Origin: Natronocalculus amylovorans
Lineage (GTDB): Archaea > Halobacteriota > Halobacteria > Halobacteriales > Haloferacaceae
Direction: 5' to 3'
DNA: 64,000 nucleotides
NCBI RefSeq assembly: GCF_023638035.1
Contig: NZ_JAKRVX010000004.1
Coordinates: 208,228-272,227 of the forward strand
The stretch's first letter is position 1. Each line of letters begins with the position of its first letter. Shown here piece after piece: positions 62,136 to 64,000 of this stretch. Position numbers and translations under genes: made by a program. The notes below the pieces were generated by a model. That model worked only from the letters and a program-made list of their open reading frames with translations, was not told the origin of the DNA and made no database searches.

Positions 62136-63343
62136 TTGAGCACCTCTCGAACTGCGGCAATGAGTTGACTCTCTAGCTTGTCTTCAGTGCCGTTTTCGAT
62201 CGCAATCTGTGCACGCTGTGTTGTCCCTGTGGTTTCGGCATCGAACTCCGAGCCAACAGTTTCCATTGCGTGAATTGCAGACTGTTGCGTTGTGATTCGA
62301 AGTGCTCCGTAGTGTGTGTCATCGATTGGTGCTGTTCCGAGCACTAACACTGCTGGCTCCTTCGATCGTGTGGTAGCAACTATCCGAGCAACGGTCGACA
62401 ACACTGACGCTCGATCGACCGTTGTCCGTACAACGACAAGCCCATCGTAGCGGCCTGTTTGCGCCGATCGAATTGCGTTGTGTGCTGCTTTTGACTCCGA
62501 TCGCCAACAATCGAGAGCTGCCGTTTTAAGCGGCTCATATTCCGGTGAAAGCGCATACGCGAGTGCAATTCCAGGGTGTGCTGTCGAAACGGTTTCAAGC
62601 ACATCTGCAAGCCCTTCGACGGTTGCAAGCGGCCCATTTGGTGTTTCGTACGGGCGCAACACCTGTCCGATCGCGTTTGCGGCGGTCTCCGCATGTTCGC
62701 CACCTGTTGCTGCGATCGCAACACGGCTTGCAAGCCGTGTCCGTGCAGCATCATCAAGCTCTGCGGGAAGCGCGAGCTTCGAAAGCAACGCACTCGCTGC
62801 TGGTGGCTCTCCAGAGAAATCTGCGTGAAACAGCGTTGAATGTGCAAGTCCATCAGCAAGGTCGTGTGTGGCGCGACCAACTCCTGGTCGCTGGACAACA
62901 CGCCGGTGCTGAACTGCCGCATCTACTAATGGGCCACTTCCGCTCTCACCTGGTGTAACTCCGGCCGCAACGACACCAGCCAGTGCAATCACTGGATTTG
63001 GCTCAATTCCTAACTCACGAACCAGCGCCGCACTTGCGACGCTCGCCGGTCGATCGCTCCCAACAGTTGGAAGCACATGCTGTTGCTGAGTTTCCGATTG
63101 TGGGGTACCGATCGACACAATAATGTCGTCGGTCGAAGGGTCACTCTCGGTCGATCCGGTTGTCACCCGTGCGTGATATGGAATTGACCGTGTTTCAAGT
63201 CCCGCAACAAGCACGCTCGCCGCGGCGATCGCATCACCTGTTGGTGCTGTCCGAAGGTGGACAAACTCGGCCGTGTCGATCGCGTTCGCTGTGACACCAA
63301 GGGCGTCAGGGGCAGCGTTGGGCGGTGCGTGTGCGTCGGACAT
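62132..63343 (-). CDS. Degenerate DHH (RecJ/Cdc45-like) protein
   Basis: 403 residues. The first DHH motif reads HLRTAPTGDAIAAASVL, where an active enzyme would show His-x-Asp-x-Asp, and there is no DHH triad at the second motif. The C-terminal DHHA1-like part (RYDGLVVVRTTVD) is recognisable. This pattern of loss resembles the catalytically inactive RecJ/Cdc45 relatives of archaea. It lies between rps15 and pcc1, an arrangement known in haloarchaea. Role unknown; a replisome accessory protein or RNA-binding role is possible. Confidence 0.83.
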   Translation of the reverse strand: MSDAHAPPNAAPDALGVTANAIDTAEFVHLRTAPTGDAIAAASVLVAGLETRSIPYHARVTTGSTESDPSTDDIIVSIGTPQSETQQQHVLPTVGSDRPASVASAALVRELGIEPNPVIALAGVVAAGVTPGESGSGPLVDAAVQHRRVVQRPGVGRATHDLADGLAHSTLFHADFSGEPPAASALLSKLALPAELDDAARTRLASRVAIAATGGEHAETAANAIGQVLRPYETPNGPLATVEGLADVLETVSTAHPGIALAYALSPEYEPLKTAALDCWRSESKAAHNAIRSAQTGRYDGLVVVRTTVDRASVLSTVARIVATTRSKEPAVLVLGTAPIDDTHYGALRITTQQSAIHAMETVGSEFDAETTGTTQRAQIAIENGTEDKLESQLIAAVREVLK

Positions 63344-63414
63344 TGCGTTGTAATTTAATTTACTGGATTGTGATACCGCGTAGTGTTGTGTCTTGTGTCA
63401 GGTAGTCACGACGC

Positions 63415-63879
63415 TTATTCAAGCAGTTTGACTGCTGCGTCGTAGGTGTACTTGAACTCCTCATCGAGTTCGTCGCCACGGTAGTAGTTTACGAGGCGGC
63501 GAATCTTTGACTCGGTGTTCTGGAGTGCGCGTTTGTTCTGGTAGTCCTGACCGTTCTCGTCAGCGTGGTTACGGAGTCGAACTGCGCGCTCCATAAGCTT
63601 GTAGAGGTCTTCCGGAATCTCCGGTTTTGCATCGTTCTCTTCGAGAATCTCGGTGACTTTTTTGCCAGTTGCGAGTTTGACGTTCGGAACTGGAACACCT
63701 TTGACGCCTTCGTCGCGGAGCGTGAGGCCGATGACGCTCGGGTCGTGGCCTTGCTCTGCGAGTTCAACAACGCGTGCTTCAATTTCGTCTGCGTCTACGT
63801 CACTCCACTCCGGGGGTTCGTCTGCCACCGGCCGGTCCGAACCGGACGAGCCACGGCGGCGGGTATGCATTCGTGCCAT
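63415..63879 (-). CDS. rps15: Ribosomal protein S15 (uS15)
   Basis: 154 residues from the ATG at 63879 (MARMHTRRRGSSGSDRP). Archaeal-type N-terminal extension with PEWSDVDADEIEARVVELAE, then QDYQNKRALQNTESKIRRLVNYYR of the S15 core split over about 107-130. First gene of its operon; a TTTTTG element about 30 bases upstream may be its TATA. Confidence 0.96.
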   Translation of the reverse strand: MARMHTRRRGSSGSDRPVADEPPEWSDVDADEIEARVVELAEQGHDPSVIGLTLRDEGVKGVPVPNVKLATGKKVTEILEENDAKPEIPEDLYKLMERAVRLRNHADENGQDYQNKRALQNTESKIRRLVNYYRGDELDEEFKYTYDAAVKLLE

Positions 63880-63916
63880 TGTTTGAAATTGGAACGGCAC
63901 AGGCCGCAAAAACGAC

Positions 63917-64000
63917 ATGACCGACTCCCGAGGCTCACGATCGAACTACGATCGATCAGCTCACGGGGTACCGGCGCACTATCGCAATCCCAAGCCCAAC
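63917..64000 (+). CDS. Possible 5' end of a divergent gene, truncated by the window
   Basis: ATG at 63917 opens a frame of 28 codons to the window edge (MTDSRGSRSNYDRSAHGVP...), with a haloarchaeal composition. It lies divergent from rps15. Too short to recognise. Confidence 0.35.
   Translation, partial: MTDSRGSRSNYDRSAHGVPAHYRNPKPN

Noticed and set aside
1..64000. CRISPR arrays, intact insertion sequences, rRNA or tRNA genes
   Set aside because: No regularly spaced repeats, no transposase frame and no cloverleaf-like segment were seen on either strand in this window. Short or degenerate ones could still be missed by eye.

Overview
The window reads as chromosomal DNA from a haloarchaeon. 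Nearly every protein is strongly acidic. Many genes start at or close to the promoter-defined transcript start, with a TATA-like element about 25-30 bases upstream of the ATG. The gene set is typical of halophilic archaea: PsmA, RNase P proteins Pop5 and Rpp30, S3Ae and S15, KEOPS Pcc1, a FolC-FolP fusion, a PurN-PurH fusion, DpsA, RibL, an archaetidylserine synthase, a halocyanin-like protein and a haloarchaeal SRP RNA. Base composition is clearly less GC-rich than in most haloarchaea (roughly half GC by eye), and the hexamer CGATCG is strikingly common. This fits a low-GC relative such as Haloquadratum, but the genus is a guess.

Layout. 1-7 kb: the end of nuoN, an RCK-DHH phosphoesterase, a CBS-ParB/Srx protein, and the hydantoinase/oxoprolinase pair hyuA-hyuB. 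6.9-9 kb: two small proteins (one a 55-residue zinc finger), an M24 peptidase and a GNAT enzyme. 9-11.6 kb: the operon rnp3 - methyltransferase - rnp2 - psmA. 11.6-18.3 kb: trehalase, folCP and an ABC exporter. 18.3-21.5 kb: purNH and purB, divergent. 21.6-28.7 kb: a zinc ribbon protein, a UspA-like protein and the tightly packed lysine operon dapA-dapB-dapD-lysA-dapF-dapE. 28.9-36.3 kb: an S9 peptidase, an IMPase-like phosphatase, a DUF2071 protein, a haloarchaeal hypothetical, the YdbS/YdbT PH-domain pair and a VOC protein. 36.3-45.6 kb: KDPG-aldolase type enzyme, an ABC exporter, a molybdopterin oxidoreductase, an aldo/keto reductase, a Gfo/Idh/MocA enzyme, a SelW-like protein, a Cys-containing membrane protein, the fused haem O/A synthase and cytochrome oxidase subunit II. 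45.8-51.8 kb: RibL, a JAMM protease, an S1/OB-DHH protein, a secreted phospholipase D-like protein and a HEAT protein. 51.9-55.7 kb: dpsA, a small protein under an iron-box promoter, a Nif3-like protein, an old-yellow-enzyme homologue and a coiled-coil acidic protein. 55.7-59.8 kb: a DUF35/thiolase-like pair, a membrane protein, SRP RNA, a small protein, pssA and a halocyanin-like lipoprotein. 59.8-64 kb: a beta-helix lipoprotein and the operon rps15 - RecJ-like - pcc1 - rps3ae.

The most interesting points are these. A thiolase-like enzyme has Ser where the nucleophilic Cys should be, and it is coupled to a Cys-free DUF35 partner, resembling retro-aldolase pairs. DtxR-type iron boxes sit over the promoter of a small Cys-containing protein beside dpsA. 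A short two-hairpin element between coxB and ribL looks like an IS200/IS605-type relic (PATE-like). Two small genes under 60 codons are easily missed. A 13-codon reading frame, apparently leaderless, is coupled to the PH-domain operon. A catalytically degenerate DHH protein lies in a ribosomal/KEOPS operon.

No intact insertion sequence, CRISPR array, tRNA or rRNA gene was seen. Apart from the SRP RNA segment, no stretch longer than about 300 bases lacks a gene.
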